A program made the translations under genes and the position numbers. Shown here piece after piece: positions 17,826 to 26,438 of a DNA stretch of 64,000 nt; positions within the stretch are counted from its first letter, which is position 1, and every line of letters starts with the position of its first letter. Below the pieces are notes generated by a model. The model was not told the DNA's origin and did no database searches. It saw only the letters and a list, made by a program, of their open reading frames with translations. Source of the DNA: Pleomorphomonas carboxyditropha (GTDB lineage: Bacteria; Pseudomonadota; Alphaproteobacteria; Rhizobiales; Pleomorphomonadaceae); the NCBI RefSeq assembly GCF_002770725.1, contig NZ_NQVN01000001.1, positions 124,001 to 188,000 on the forward strand, written 5' to 3'.

Positions 17826-18130
17826 ACCGTCCAACTTAATGGGGTCAGTTCAGGGCTCTCCGGCCTTTTTTATTCGGGAAGAAAAATCGAGGATCCTCAA
17901 CCAAAGGTAGCCGTATGCCGGCGTCATTTCTTTTGTATTGCATGCGAATAACTAGATGAATCAATTCTCAGTGCGACTTTTGTTTATATCTTGCCGAAAA
18001 AACGCTTTCGATACGGATGCCGTTCAATGAAAATATTCCATCCGTTAATAAAGCAGCAATGGAAATATTTCTATCGTTCGGGGTAGGCAGCCAACATCGT
18101 CAAGGCTGGTCTTGTTGCGGAATCTCGAGA

Positions 18131-19804
18131 ATGAAAATCCAAGGAAAGCTCTATTCGATCGTTGCCCTGCTCGGCATCATCGCCATCGGCGTGGCATTGT
18201 TCGGCATTCGCCTGATGCAGGGGTACAACGAACAGGTCGATGCCTTCCAACTGGCCTCGCAGCGCGCCTATGACGGCGAGCATCTCAACCGGCTGATCAC
18301 CGCGGTGGTGATGGATTCGCGCGGCATCTATGCTGCGAAGGACAACGAGACGGCCAAGCCCTTCGCCGACGGCATCGGCAAGAGCCTGAAGGCGATCGAC
18401 ACGCTGCTCGACGAATGGTCGGCGCGTGTGCCCGCCGACCGCAAGGGCGCATTCGACGCCGTGGTCGCCAAGTCCAAGGAATTCCGGACCTTCCGGACCG
18501 AGACCGCCCGGCTCGGCACCGAGGTGTCGCCGGCCGCCGCCAACGAGCAGGGCAACAACGAAGCCAACCGCAGCAACCGCAAGCAGCTCCAGGCCGACGT
18601 CGACAAGCTGATCGACCTCGACCGGCAGGATCTCGAAGCGGTGCGCGCCTCGATCGACGACTATTACGTGGCCGGCCGCCGTACGCTGATCATCTTCGCC
18701 GTCGTCGGCATCCTCGCCGGCATCGGCATCGCCTCCTGGATCGGCACGGCCAAGATCGCCGGCCCGCTCAATCGCGTCAACGGCGCGCTGGCCGACCTGA
18801 CGCAGGGCAAGATGGACGTTGCCATTCCCGTGAGGATCGGACGCGACGAGATCGGCCTCCTCTGGAGCACGGTCGCCACCTTCCGCGACACGCTGGTCGA
18901 GACGGAACGGCTGAAGGCGGCGCAGGCCGACGCGGAGGCCGAGCGGCGCGCCGAGCAGAAGGCGCTGCTCGACCGGCTGGCCCGGGAGTTCGAGAGCGAA
19001 GTCGGCGAGGTGCTCGCCGCCGTGACGCAGACCGCGCAGTCGACGCTGAAGGCGGCGGAAATGATGGTCACCGACGCCGAGGAGACTTCCGGCCGCTCGG
19101 TTGCCGTGGCCAGCGCCTCCGAGCAGACGTCGGCCAACGTGCAGGCGGTGGCCGGCGCCTCGGAAGAGCTGTCGTCGTCGGTTGCCGAGATCGGCCGCCA
19201 GATCGGCGAGGCGTCGACGCTGATCGGCGCGGCCGTCGAGCAGGCCCGCCGGACCGACCACGACGTCCGGTCGCTGGCCGACAGCGCGTCGAAGGTCGGC
19301 ACCATCGTCGCCATGATCCAGGCGATCGCCGAGCAGACCAACCTCCTGGCTCTCAACGCCACCATCGAGGCGGCTCGGGCCGGCGAGGCGGGCCGCGGCT
19401 TCGCCGTGGTCGCCTCGGAAGTGAAGGCGCTGGCCAGCCAGACGGCCAAGGCGACGCAGGACATCGAGGCGCAGATGGGCACCATCCAGGGCGCCACCCA
19501 GCAGTCGGTGGAAAAGATCGCCGACATCTCCCGCCGCATCGCCGAGCTCGATCACATCACCTCGTCGATCGCCGGCGCCGCCGAGCAGCAGAACGCTGCC
19601 ACCGGCGAGATCGCCCGCAACATCTCCGAAGCGGCCGTCGGCGCCGCCGAGGTGGCCTCGACCATCGTCGGCGTGCGGACCACCGCCGAAAAGAGCGGCG
19701 CGGCCTCGCGCGATCTGCTCGACCGCATGTCGCATCTCGCCCGGCAGTCGGAGGCGCTGGAGCAGAAGGTGTCCGCCTTCGTCGGGACCATCCGCGCCGC
19801 CTGA
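18131..19804 (+). CDS. Methyl-accepting chemotaxis protein
   Basis: The 557-residue chemoreceptor starts with a transmembrane helix (YSIVALLGIIAIGVALFGI) and a periplasmic four-helix sensor (about 35-180). The second helix is TLIIFAVVGILAGIGIASW, then come a HAMP domain and a signalling domain. The signalling tip reads QAIAEQTNLLALNATIEAARAGEAGRGF, the conserved contact site for CheA/CheW. No CheR-docking pentapeptide is visible at the C-terminus. ATG 18,131 is chosen; the longer frame from 18,017 covers the upstream leader. Confidence 0.93.
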   Translation: MKIQGKLYSIVALLGIIAIGVALFGIRLMQGYNEQVDAFQLASQRAYDGEHLNRLITAVVMDSRGIYAAKDNETAKPFADGIGKSLKAIDTLLDEWSARVPADRKGAFDAVVAKSKEFRTFRTETARLGTEVSPAAANEQGNNEANRSNRKQLQADVDKLIDLDRQDLEAVRASIDDYYVAGRRTLIIFAVVGILAGIGIASWIGTAKIAGPLNRVNGALADLTQGKMDVAIPVRIGRDEIGLLWSTVATFRDTLVETERLKAAQADAEAERRAEQKALLDRLAREFESEVGEVLAAVTQTAQSTLKAAEMMVTDAEETSGRSVAVASASEQTSANVQAVAGASEELSSSVAEIGRQIGEASTLIGAAVEQARRTDHDVRSLADSASKVGTIVAMIQAIAEQTNLLALNATIEAARAGEAGRGFAVVASEVKALASQTAKATQDIEAQMGTIQGATQQSVEKIADISRRIAELDHITSSIAGAAEQQNAATGEIARNISEAAVGAAEVASTIVGVRTTAEKSGAASRDLLDRMSHLARQSEALEQKVSAFVGTIRAA

Positions 19805-19829
19805 CGCCGATTCTCCCGACTCTTCCGAT

Positions 19830-19857
19830 CCCCGCCGGCCTCCGGCGGGGATTTTTC
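19830..19857 (+). terminator. Terminator after the chemoreceptor gene
   Basis: An 8-bp GC stem (CCCCGCCG / CGGCGGGG) is followed by ATTTTT, 26 bases after the stop codon. Confidence 0.8.
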
Positions 19858-19946
19858 CTGCATGGAAGGTCGCGTCTTCCCGTGGTCGCATTGCACGGCT
19901 AGAGTTCATCGGTCGGTCAGACAGGCTGACCTTTCCGGAACGCGAC

Positions 19947-20657
19947 ATGCTCCACGACATTACCGACATCCGTCTTCGCCTGCGGCCCGGTGCGTGGCCC
20001 ATCGCCGACGACCTGCGGCCCAAAATCGAGGCGCACTGGGCGACGTGCCTTGCCGCCAACCCGCATCTCTGGAACGGCCGGGTGCTCGGCACCATCGCGC
20101 CGGGCGAGCCGGGCGGCATCGCGGTCGGCGGTGGCGTGCTGACGGGCGAGGCGGTCGAGGGCGATTTCGCCAGCTTCCTTGCCTGGCGCGACTGGGGCTT
20201 TCCGGAGATCGGCATCCGCAACCTGTTCGGCTCGGCGCTGGTGCTGTCGTCGGACGGCGCGCTGATCCTCGGCGTCATGGGCGCGACCACGGCCAACGCC
20301 GGCCGGATCTATCCGCCGGGCGGCAGCCTGGAGCCGGCCGACGTCGATGCCGACGGCAATGTCGACGTGATCGCCTCGATCGAGCGGGAGCTGCGCGAGG
20401 AGACCGGGCTGTTCGCCGCCGAAGCCGTGATGGAGGGAATGATCGCCGCCTTCGACGGGCCGCGCGTGTCGGTCGGCCGGGTGTTCCGCTTTGCCATGAA
20501 GGCCGACGATCTGGTCGCCGCCGTCATGGCCGAGCTCGACCGGCAGGCGGAGCGGGAACTGGAACGGGTGGTCGCCTTCCGCAGCATCGCCGAGCTCGAC
20601 CGGCCGGAGGTCACCGCCTACAGCCGCGCCTTCGCGGCCCGGCTGCTTGCCGGCTGA
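19947..20657 (+). CDS. NUDIX hydrolase
   Basis: The 236-residue protein has an N-terminal region of about 90 residues and then a Nudix domain. The Nudix box is spread as GGSLEPADVDADG then SIERELREETGL, with the metal-binding REL-REETGL core intact. These enzymes hydrolyse nucleoside diphosphates linked to another group. Similar two-part proteins in Rhizobiales are annotated only as NUDIX; the substrate is unknown. Confidence 0.85.
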   Translation: MLHDITDIRLRLRPGAWPIADDLRPKIEAHWATCLAANPHLWNGRVLGTIAPGEPGGIAVGGGVLTGEAVEGDFASFLAWRDWGFPEIGIRNLFGSALVLSSDGALILGVMGATTANAGRIYPPGGSLEPADVDADGNVDVIASIERELREETGLFAAEAVMEGMIAAFDGPRVSVGRVFRFAMKADDLVAAVMAELDRQAERELERVVAFRSIAELDRPEVTAYSRAFAARLLAG

Positions 20658-20663
20658 GGCGAC

Positions 20664-20698
20664 AAAAAAACCGCCCACCGGGAGGTCGCGGCGAGCGG
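20664..20698 (-). terminator. Terminator of the BA14K gene
   Basis: On the leftward strand CCGCTCGCC pairs with GGTGGGCGG (two G-U pairs) and is followed by seven Ts. It lies 42 bases after the stop of the BA14K gene. Confidence 0.75.
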
Positions 20699-20739
20699 CT
20701 GAAGGTACTGCGATCTGCCTGGGGTGGTGGCTTTTCCGG

Positions 20740-21147
20740 TCAGCCGCCGAAGTACGGCGACTGGCAGGGGCGCAGGTTTCCGCGGTTGTCGACCCACGTA
20801 TTGTCGTAAGCGTTATAGGAACGATAGCGGCCGGAGCACCAGGCCTGATGCGCTGCCGGCATCGATACGGCGTAAACCGGCGCGGGCTGCTGGTAGATGA
20901 CGGGCGGCGGCGGCGGCGCATAGACGACCGGCGGCGGATCGTAATAGACCGGCGGCGGAGGCGGCGAGGCCAGCGTCGCGCCCAAGAGCGCGCCACCGAG
21001 GAGGCCGATGGCGCCGGCAGCGGCGACATCGCCGCCATCATAGCGGTGATGATGCCTGTAGTAGCCATCCGCCATGGCCGGCAGCGCCAGCGAGGACAGG
21101 ACGGCGGCAATGGCAACGGGGGCGGCAATCTTTGACAGCCTGGACAT
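20740..21147 (-). CDS. BA14K-family surface protein
   Basis: The 135-residue protein has a Sec signal (SKIAAPVAIAAVLSSLALPA, cut after PAMA), a His/Tyr stretch (GYYRHHHRYD) and a glycine/alanine membrane-like segment. A proline repeat (PPPPPVYYDPPPVVYAPPPP) follows. The C-terminal BA14K domain reads AWCSGRYRSYNAYDNTWVDN and ends CQSPYFGG. The family, named from a Brucella antigen, is confined to Rhizobiales and has lectin-like reports. It supports the taxonomic call. Confidence 0.9.
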   Translation of the reverse strand: MSRLSKIAAPVAIAAVLSSLALPAMADGYYRHHHRYDGGDVAAAGAIGLLGGALLGATLASPPPPPVYYDPPPVVYAPPPPPVIYQQPAPVYAVSMPAAHQAWCSGRYRSYNAYDNTWVDNRGNLRPCQSPYFGG

Positions 21148-21330
21148 TTCTCGTCTCCACGTCCGGTCCCGGAAAGTTGGCGGACCGGTGCATCCTTTCC
21201 ATTAGCCATAGCTGGTAATTTTGGTCGCATTTTGGAAGGGCCGTGGTGAAATTCGGGTGATAACCGACGTGGACTAACGCCACCGCCGCCACTATGGTGA
21301 CCGGCACCCGTGCGCCTCAGGAGAGACCAA

Positions 21331-22242
21331 GTGGCTCGTCGATATGCGATTCTCGATGTTTTCACCGCGAAGGGACTGACGGGCAATCCGCTGGCGGTCG
21401 TGCTGGACAGCGATGGCCTCGACACGGCCACCATGCTGGCGATCACCAAGGAATTCAACCTGTCGGAGACCGTGTTCGTGGAGCCGCCGTCGCGGCCCGG
21501 CACGTCGGCGAGAATCCGCATCTTCACGCCCGGCCGCGAGCTGCCGTTCGCCGGCCATCCGACGGTCGGCACGGCGGTGCTGCTCGCCCACGAGCGCCTG
21601 CAGGGCATCGAGCGCGAGACCGACGCCATGGTGGTGCTGGAAGAGCAGGTGGGCGTCGTCCGCTGCGGCGTCACCATCTCGCCGGAGCGTTCCGGACGCG
21701 CCGTGTTCGACCTGCCGAAGCTGCCGGAGGAACGGCCGTTCCACGGCGACATCGGCCTCGCCGCCTCGGCGCTGGGGCTCAACCGCGGCGACATCGGCTT
21801 CGAAAACCACGTCCCTTGCGTCTTCGACGGCGGCGGCCCGGTGTTCGTCTTCCTGCCGCTGGCCGGCCTCGACGCCATGCGCCGCATCCGCGTCGACAAG
21901 TCACACTGGGCGGGCGCCTTCGGCTCGGCCGAGCTCGACCTGTTCGTCTACAGCCGCGAGGTGGTGACCAAGGGCCACGACTTCCACGCCCGCATGTTCG
22001 CGCCGCATCTCGGCATCGGCGAGGACCCGGCCACCGGCTCGGCGGCCGCCGCCTTCTCGGCGGTGGTGCGCCGCTTCGACCGGCCGGCCGACGGCGAGCA
22101 GAAGCTCGTCATCGAGCAGGGCTTCGAGATGGGGCGGCCGAGCCTGATCGAGCTCGAGATCATCATCGAAAAGGGCAAGCTCGCCGGCGGCCGCATCGGC
22201 GGCGAGGCGGTGATCGTCGCCCGCGGCGAGCTCTACGTCTGA
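21331..22242 (+). CDS. PhzF-family isomerase/epimerase-like protein
   Basis: The 303-residue product has the PhzF double hot-dog fold: YAILDVFTAKGLTGNPLAVV at the start, FNLSETVFV with the catalytic-type Glu, FTPGRELPFAGHPTVGTA, and GEDPATGSAAAAF. Relatives isomerise a phenazine precursor, but most chromosomal copies have unknown substrates. No phenazine genes are nearby. The GTG at 21,331 follows AGGAGAG and is chosen over an ATG at 21,310. Confidence 0.9.
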   Translation: MARRYAILDVFTAKGLTGNPLAVVLDSDGLDTATMLAITKEFNLSETVFVEPPSRPGTSARIRIFTPGRELPFAGHPTVGTAVLLAHERLQGIERETDAMVVLEEQVGVVRCGVTISPERSGRAVFDLPKLPEERPFHGDIGLAASALGLNRGDIGFENHVPCVFDGGGPVFVFLPLAGLDAMRRIRVDKSHWAGAFGSAELDLFVYSREVVTKGHDFHARMFAPHLGIGEDPATGSAAAAFSAVVRRFDRPADGEQKLVIEQGFEMGRPSLIELEIIIEKGKLAGGRIGGEAVIVARGELYV

Positions 22243-22473
22243 CGTTCGGCGATGCCGATCCCCCGGCAATGACGGCGGCCCCGGCAGGAGCCGCCGCTGT
22301 TTTTCGCGCCGGGAAGGGATCGCCTCTTCGGCGCATATTCTCGGCTAACTTATTGAAATGAAATCATATTCATTTTTTTCGCCCGGCGGGGCGAAAAGGG
22401 CTTGCGCCCAATCTCCGGCATGGTTATAAGCCGCCATCGCTTCCGGACGACACCAACGTCCGGCGAGAAAAGT

Positions 22474-22549
<76 letters not shown>

Positions 22550-22653
22550 CTTTTCCCTTCTAGATCAATAAGATAGCGGGCTTCCAAAAAGGAACGGCCC
22601 GCGAACGGTTTACCCGTTTACAGGCCGTTTACAGCGGTTTCCAGGGCTTTCGT

Positions 22654-23862
22654 TCACGCGGTGTTCTGCGATTTCTCGGCTTTCTTCGACGAGAACGCGA
22701 CAAGCTTGTCCATAGCGTTTTTAGCCCTGCGCTTGTCTGACCCGAGGTAGTGCCCTCTCAGGATTTTATCGATCGTTTTGAGCGACAAACCAGTCACCTC
22801 ATGGATCTCCAGAACGGTGCATCCGGCCGTCGCGAGGTTTGTGATTGCGGTCCCTCGGCTGTCATGAAAATGCAGTTCGTCGGAGCCCTCGATGCCAGCC
22901 GCCGCAAGCTGTCGACGCCAAGTAGCTCGGAACCCAGACGCCCCTTGGACGGCAGACACGACATACGGACGGCACGACCGCGTTGCGATGATCGTGCTAC
23001 ACCTTGGCACCTGGCGACGCCGCATGTTGCGAGCCGCAAAGTCCCGCTGCCACCGTCTATTCCGCTCGATCACGGCTTGGACCGGCGTGCCGTTCACGGG
23101 GATCGAAACGACGATGATGTCGTCATGGCGTTTGCCGATCCGGACATTGAGACACTCGCCGTCGTAGTCGTCCCATTCGAGCTTCAAAATGTCCGCCTGG
23201 CGCAGTCCCGTCCACAATCCAACCTGCAACACATCCTTGAGCTGCTGATCGATCTCCGTCGACGACATGAAGGATGACACGATGTCGTCGGTCCAAATGA
23301 ACTCGTTCCTTTCCGATTCATAAATCGGACGCTTCTTCTTTCCGCCCTTCCGCGCCGTCAGCAGAATGTTGACAGACAGGCATTTAAGCTCGTCAACGCC
23401 GTATGAGAGTATCGCCCGGAACACTTGCCACACATACAGCGCGGTCCGGCTGTGCTTCTCGCGGATCGCGTCACGCCAGGCCACGATGTCCCCGCGCGCA
23501 GCCGGGTCCTCCAGCGCGGCTTTCGGCATCGAGCCATACTCAGCCCGGATGCGCTCGATGTAGCGCATGTAGTCGACCTGGGACTTCGGCGAGAGACTCG
23601 TGAAATCGGACGACCGCATGTAGGCAGTGATGAGATCGCCCAACGTCATGTCGCCGAACACGCTCGACTGTCGCGCAGCCGCGTCAGCATCCCTACGATT
23701 GATCGCAGCTTGAAACTCGATGTCGAACGCGGACGTGCCGTATTCGGCTTTGAGCGACGGACCTCCACGCCACGCGTAGTAGTGCGTCGCCGAGGATCCG
23801 TCGGCTCGCATTCGGCTGACTTTGTGCAGTCCAGGGTAGCGGATGTTCGAGTTCACGTTCAT
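22654..23862 (-). CDS. Tyrosine-type phage integrase
   Basis: The 402-residue recombinase integrates and excises the phage genome. The catalytic domain shows Arg in WTGLRQADILKLEW, the His-x-x-Arg box as FHDSRGTAITNLA, and the nucleophile Tyr in RGHYLGSDKRR (about residue 372). An SAM-like core-binding domain covers about residues 70-170. It lies next to the tRNA target and overlaps the excisionase start by four bases, so the two are co-translated. Confidence 0.93.
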   Translation of the reverse strand: MNVNSNIRYPGLHKVSRMRADGSSATHYYAWRGGPSLKAEYGTSAFDIEFQAAINRRDADAAARQSSVFGDMTLGDLITAYMRSSDFTSLSPKSQVDYMRYIERIRAEYGSMPKAALEDPAARGDIVAWRDAIREKHSRTALYVWQVFRAILSYGVDELKCLSVNILLTARKGGKKKRPIYESERNEFIWTDDIVSSFMSSTEIDQQLKDVLQVGLWTGLRQADILKLEWDDYDGECLNVRIGKRHDDIIVVSIPVNGTPVQAVIERNRRWQRDFAARNMRRRQVPRCSTIIATRSCRPYVVSAVQGASGFRATWRRQLAAAGIEGSDELHFHDSRGTAITNLATAGCTVLEIHEVTGLSLKTIDKILRGHYLGSDKRRAKNAMDKLVAFSSKKAEKSQNTA

Positions 23863-24113
23863 CGCTTATCCTTGCTGTTCTTCCACGCGGCGAAAGCACT
23901 GGCACTGGCGGACATTTTGTTGTCGTTGAGCAGTCCGGATTTGAGATCTAGAAACCGCTGGATCGCCTCGCGGTCCCAGCGATTGGTGCCCTTGAGCGCA
24001 GCCGGAATCCGGCCCTCGGACACCCACTGACTGAAGCGACTTGGGGAAATAGCGCAGAAAGCAGCCGCTTCCGCACGGCTCATAAGTCTGCTGTTTGACA
24101 CGTTATCGTTCAC
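23859..24113 (-). CDS. Excisionase/AlpA-like HTH protein
   Basis: An 84-residue protein with a MerR-like winged helix (LMSRAEAAAFCAISPSRFSQ, WVSEGRIPAALKGTNRWDRE), the pattern of AlpA/Xis proteins. It probably bends DNA at the attachment site and sets the direction of recombination. ATGA overlap with integrase supports that role. It is read from the control region at 24,114-24,469. Confidence 0.8.
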   Translation of the reverse strand: MNDNVSNSRLMSRAEAAAFCAISPSRFSQWVSEGRIPAALKGTNRWDREAIQRFLDLKSGLLNDNKMSASASAFAAWKNSKDKR

Positions 24114-24243
24114 GCGCTCACTCCGTAACTCAAGCGCAGACGGTTCCCGGTCTGCTAATCCCCGCGCGGCTTTTCTTTTCGCTCGTTCGCGGTAGACTTA
24201 CATCATCGATCGGATTCGAAATTCGTCAACCCATTGATTGCAT

Positions 24244-24272
24244 TTTGTAATTTGCAACTTGCAAATTACAAA
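24244..24272. promoter_or_regulatory. 29-bp perfect palindrome, likely operator
   Basis: TTTGTAATTTGCAA is followed by one base and then its exact complement inverted. It lies in the 356-bp gap between the leftward xis-int operon and a rightward gene, where a lysogeny regulator would be expected to bind. No T run follows, so a terminator is less likely. Confidence 0.75.
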
Positions 24273-24403
24273 TAAGGTCAACGCCTCCGACACGTCGACA
24301 GTTACACATTCGATTTCAAAGACTTGCAAGGTCATCTCGGTTATTTATCTTTGTTAAGCGTCGGAACAATCGGCAGTCTATTCGGATTTGTGCTTAACAA
24401 ATC

Positions 24404-24426
24404 TTGCATCGTTCCCGCCGGCGATT
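24404..24426 (+). promoter_or_regulatory. TTGC-N9-GCCGG element, copy A1
   Basis: TTGC, nine bases, then GCCGGCGATT. It begins within AATCTTGCA and ends 43 bases before the next ATG. One of a family found before many prophage genes. Function unknown; promoter or operator suspected. Confidence 0.6.
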
Positions 24427-24469
24427 CACCATGGTTGTGCGGCCCGGGGAGACCGCAGGGGAGAACATC

Positions 24470-24799
24470 ATGACAAAACTCACGAAATCGTCCGACACGA
24501 GCCTCGTCACGTTTGTTGACGGCAACGGCTGTCTGGAAGGCTCTGCGTACGTCGACGAAAACACCGCCGAGCGGCTCGAATGCTATCGCGATCGCAGCCT
24601 GTCCGAGTTGCTTGAAATGCTTGTTCGCGCAGAAGAAAATCTCGCACGGCATCTTGTTCGCTCCGGCTACGATCCCGCGACGATCAAGCGCAACGACATC
24701 GAATGGATGTCTCGTGAGGTCGCGGACGACGGCATCATCGACTACGACGAAGCCGCATATGCGCTCTGGAGCGCGAACGCCCTCGACGCTTCGTGTTGA
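24470..24799 (+). CDS. Small acidic phage protein, unknown
   Basis: A 109-residue acidic protein with no family I recognise. A strand-rich start (TSLVTFVDGNGCLEGSAYVD) leads into helices (LSELLEMLVRAEENLARHL) and an acidic tail. The start follows GGGGAG. It is the only rightward gene of the left arm, preceded by a TTGC-N9-GCCGG element and closed by a strong terminator, so it is a single-gene unit facing away from int. That position fits an early or lysogenic regulator, but no DNA-binding motif is visible. Confidence 0.65.
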   Translation: MTKLTKSSDTSLVTFVDGNGCLEGSAYVDENTAERLECYRDRSLSELLEMLVRAEENLARHLVRSGYDPATIKRNDIEWMSREVADDGIIDYDEAAYALWSANALDASC

Positions 24800-24825
24800 A
24801 CCCTTCGGAAAATCCGAAGAGTTTC

Positions 24826-24861
24826 CTAGGCCGCCGAGATGATCGGCGGCCTAGTTTTTTT
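24826..24861 (+). terminator. Strong rho-independent terminator
   Basis: A perfect 12-bp stem (CTAGGCCGCCGA / TCGGCGGCCTAG) with a 5-base loop is followed by seven Ts. A smaller hairpin (CTTCGG / CCGAAG) precedes it. It separates the rightward gene from the convergent phosphoesterase. Confidence 0.85.
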
Positions 24862-25771
24862 ATAGTTCGACGACAACGGGCCGGAACCTATCGACACTCG
24901 GCTCGATCCCGACGTAGCCGCGCGGATTCGAGATCAGGCGCGTCGTTCCGAGATCGTCGTCGACGCCGTAGTGCGCGTGGCCCCAACACCAGAGATCCGG
25001 CCGCCATGACTCGATTTCGGCGCGCATATCCGAGGCATACGCCGCCGATATCCACTCACCGCTGCTCGACGGCCGGATCGCATCAGGCGTCGGAGCATGA
25101 TGCGTTGCGACCACGATTGCCGAATCCGGATCGTTTGCTCTCACTCGCGCGATCTCATATGCGAGCCACGCACGGCTTACGGAATGCAGCTGGCGAGTGA
25201 TCTCTGGATTCAGCGCTTCACCGCCGTACCGAATGCGTCGGTAGTCCGTCATCGTCGAATTCGCTTCATACATCGACCGCGTGATCGTGCCCTCGGTTTC
25301 ACCGAGCAGCTCGAAATCCGTCCAGAGCGTCGCTCCGAGTACCTGCACGAACCGACCGCGCACCTCGATCTCAGTCGACCGATTTTCGAGAAACCGAACT
25401 CGACCGGCGGACGCGTCGGACAGCTCCCGCATCTCGCGCTGAAAATCGAGGATGTCGGAGCGGTCGTAACACTCATGATTGCCCATCACGACGACCACCG
25501 GCGCGCCGACATACCGCGACACAGCATCAGCATATGCATGCACATGCCTCGTTCCGACATCCGTGTCGCCAGCAAGCACAACGACGTCGCACTCACCGCG
25601 CAGGTCTCCGAGCCACGGTCCGACCACTGGATGACCAGGCTCCCGCCGTCGACGGCGGAGCAGTTCGAGCCACGCACCCGATGGCTGATCCGGACCGCGG
25701 GTCCGTTCAAATTCGTTGTGCAGATCGCTCATCACCGCGATCCGGATTCCTGTGTTCGTCATTTTCGCCAC
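24860..25771 (-). CDS. Calcineurin-like metallophosphoesterase
   Basis: The 303-residue product has the full metallophosphoesterase set: RIAVMSDLHNEF, VVVLAGDTDVG, VVVMGNHECYDR, VVATHHAPTP and CWGHAHYGVD. These residues hold two metal ions. Relatives act on nucleotides, nucleic acids or proteins; the substrate is not visible. It lies 30 bases after a zinc-ribbon gene in a leftward operon. Confidence 0.85.
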   Translation of the reverse strand: MAKMTNTGIRIAVMSDLHNEFERTRGPDQPSGAWLELLRRRRREPGHPVVGPWLGDLRGECDVVVLAGDTDVGTRHVHAYADAVSRYVGAPVVVVMGNHECYDRSDILDFQREMRELSDASAGRVRFLENRSTEIEVRGRFVQVLGATLWTDFELLGETEGTITRSMYEANSTMTDYRRIRYGGEALNPEITRQLHSVSRAWLAYEIARVRANDPDSAIVVATHHAPTPDAIRPSSSGEWISAAYASDMRAEIESWRPDLWCWGHAHYGVDDDLGTTRLISNPRGYVGIEPSVDRFRPVVVEL

Positions 25772-25801
25772 CCGTTCATCAGAGCGGCGTTTTCCGCCGC
25801 G

Positions 25802-26191
25802 TTAATAGTAATTATCAGGCCACTTGAGGTAATGTTTCATGCAACAGCACTTGTACCAGTACGGTTCAGCTTTCGGCAGACGGACTTCACCCGGTTTGCC
25901 GCAGGCTTCGCAAGTAACCAGAGAGTCATTCTCGGCGGTCCTCACGATTTCACGAAGCCTTTCAACCTTCTCTCCGTCATACGAATAGTACGCCCTCAGT
26001 CCGCCAAACTTTTCCTTGATCTGAACGATCCGGTATTCGGCGACATTTGACGCCTTGATCTCCTCGGCGAGGTCCGCGCACATCCGCTCTAGGATCGACC
26101 TCCATCCGTCACCGACGCTCGGAAATCCGCCGTGCCGTAAAAACGGGTATCGGTCGCAAAGCTGTTGACGCCAGTCCTTTTGTTCGGCCAT
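25802..26191 (-). CDS. Zinc-ribbon-like phage protein
   Basis: A 129-residue protein with a middle segment VQIKEKFGGLRAYYSYDGE, a motif seen in many phage hypothetical proteins. A C-terminal cysteine set (CEACGKPGEVRL, then YWYKCCCMKHY) probably binds zinc. The function is unknown. The 26,192-26,438 gap upstream holds its promoter region and the terminator of the next operon. Confidence 0.7.
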   Translation of the reverse strand: MAEQKDWRQQLCDRYPFLRHGGFPSVGDGWRSILERMCADLAEEIKASNVAEYRIVQIKEKFGGLRAYYSYDGEKVERLREIVRTAENDSLVTCEACGKPGEVRLPKAEPYWYKCCCMKHYLKWPDNYY

Positions 26192-26402
26192 TTTCCTGAC
26201 CTTTCGATTTCATAGAGAAGCTAATGTGCGTTCCGTTCTCAACATTCGTATACGATAACCTTTAACTATGGGCTCACGACAACGCTCATATTGCTGGCGT
26301 TTGCCCTTATCCAGCGTTCGAATTCGTACGAGCATTAGGAACAGAATGCGACTTAGCTTCCGTAAGCTTGATGGTTGCCAGCGTTTGCTGGGGTTTTGAT
26401 GG

Positions 26403-26427
26403 TGGCCTCCGATTGCGAGCCGGAGGC
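26403..26427 (-). terminator. Terminator-like hairpin after the FtsH-like gene
   Basis: An 8-bp stem (GGCCTCCG / CGGAGGCC) lies 12 bases after the stop of the leftward AAA+ gene. A second small stem (CCAGC / GCTGG) follows at about 26,379. T runs are weak. Confidence 0.5.
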
Positions 26428-26438
26428 CGTTTAGTGGG

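Larger units (their letters stand above)
16414..17852 (+). mobile_element. IS3-family insertion sequence
   Basis: The element is about 1,439 bp. Its ends are inverted: TGAACTGACCCC at the left and GGGGTCAGTTCA at the right, with a further AAGTTGGAC match after a 3-base mismatch. The 4-base sequence GGGC is repeated on both sides as a target duplication. Two overlapping frames carry an HTH protein and a DDE transposase joined by a run of seven As. All parts look intact, so it may be active. Confidence 0.9.
16394..17873 (+). terminator. Rho-independent terminator split by an IS
   Basis: The left half (AGGCCGGA, 16,394-16,401, then AAGCCTCA) and right half (GGGCTC, then TCCGGCCT at 17,859-17,866 and a T run) would join into one hairpin terminator if the IS and one GGGC copy were removed. 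The IS therefore sits in its loop. The gene it once served is not clear; ilvC upstream already has a terminator. Confidence 0.7.

Noticed and set aside
18071-21899. Very long leftward open frames (over 600 codons) opposite the chemoreceptor and NUDIX genes
   Set aside because: They are mirror frames produced by GC-rich codon bias. They carry low-complexity Arg/Gly/Asp protein with no domain, while the other strand has clear families.
24404-24426. Sigma-54 promoter reading of the repeated element (GG-N10-GC on the opposite strand)
   Set aside because: The orientation would point away from the genes, and the TGGCAC-N5-TTGCA consensus is not met.
26370-26400. Hairpin CCAGC-GTTT-GCTGG as a rightward terminator
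   Set aside because: No rightward gene lies upstream, so it is treated as part of the leftward terminator region.
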